DNA from: Candidatus Bathyarchaeota archaeon
GTDB lineage: Archaea; Thermoproteota; Bathyarchaeia; Bathyarchaeales; Bathycorpusculaceae
Reading direction: 5' to 3'
DNA length: 5,213 nucleotides
Assembly: GCA_018396935.1 (NCBI GenBank)
Contig: JAGTRA010000077.1
Location: 1-5,213 of the forward strand
Of this stretch, positions 5,162-5,213 are shown in pieces (within the stretch, counting starts at the first letter, position 1; each line of letters opens with the position of its first letter). A program made the position numbers and the translations under genes. The notes beneath the pieces are model-generated. The model was not told the DNA's origin, searched no databases, and worked only from the letters and a program-made list of their open reading frames with translations.

Positions 5162-5213
5162 CTAAGCTCTCAATACTAATATTCCAAGAGCAAAGAGATC
5201 TAGAAACCCCCTT
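5162..5213 (-). CDS. Possible C-terminal end of a gene cut by the right edge
   Basis: On the minus strand an open frame enters from the right edge and stops at TAG (5164-5162). It reads RGFLDLFALGILVLRA, a hydrophobic stretch that could be the last residues of a membrane protein. It would converge on the FUN14-like gene with a gap of 21 bp. Only 16 codons are visible and a second minus-strand frame is also open here, so this is a weak call. Confidence 0.28.
   Translation of the reverse strand, partial: RGFLDLFALGILVLRA

Noticed and set aside
1..5213. Defence system, mobile element, CRISPR or RNA gene
   Set aside because: There are no direct-repeat arrays, transposase, integrase, toxin-antitoxin pair or tRNA-like fold. 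The only helicase is a housekeeping-type Hef/FANCM relative without defence partners such as nucleases or methylases.

Overview
The window looks like chromosomal DNA from an archaeon, most likely a TACK-type lineage such as Bathyarchaeia or another Thermoproteota group. Three things point there: a Hef/FANCM-type DEAH helicase that has no fused nuclease domain, a small FUN14-like membrane protein, and AT-rich promoter elements of the archaeal TATA type with very short leaders. The lineage is an inference from gene style, not from any marker gene. The sequence is moderately AT-rich and densely coded. I see no rRNA, tRNA, CRISPR array, insertion sequence or phage gene.

Layout, left to right. (1) Plus strand: a complete trpA (tryptophan synthase alpha chain) starts almost at the left edge. 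A gene of the ThyX (flavin-dependent thymidylate synthase) family follows after about 40 bp; its signature motif is altered and it has a Cys-rich C-terminal extension. (2) Minus strand: three genes are read right to left. They are a 259-aa protein of unknown function, a 193-aa YkgJ-type CxxCxxCC protein that overlaps it by ATGA, and, after a 66-bp gap with its own promoter-like and SD-like elements, the Hef-like helicase. The helicase ends only 4 bp from the end of the thyX-family gene, so the two groups converge. (3) A divergent intergenic region of about 94 bp (4756-4849) holds a promoter-like element for each direction and a 7-bp inverted repeat. (4) Plus strand: a 96-aa FUN14-like membrane protein. 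(5) At the right edge, a short reading frame on the minus strand may be the hydrophobic C-terminus of another gene.

How they work together: TrpA makes indole for tryptophan synthesis with TrpB, which is not visible here. The ThyX-family protein would make dTMP if it is active, and the helicase would act on stalled forks or branched DNA. The two upstream minus-strand genes are translationally coupled, so they probably work together, but their role is unknown. No complete novel defence or mobile system is evident. The best leads are the ThyX motif changes, the helicase Walker A change (PTALGKT) and the uncharacterised coupled gene pair.
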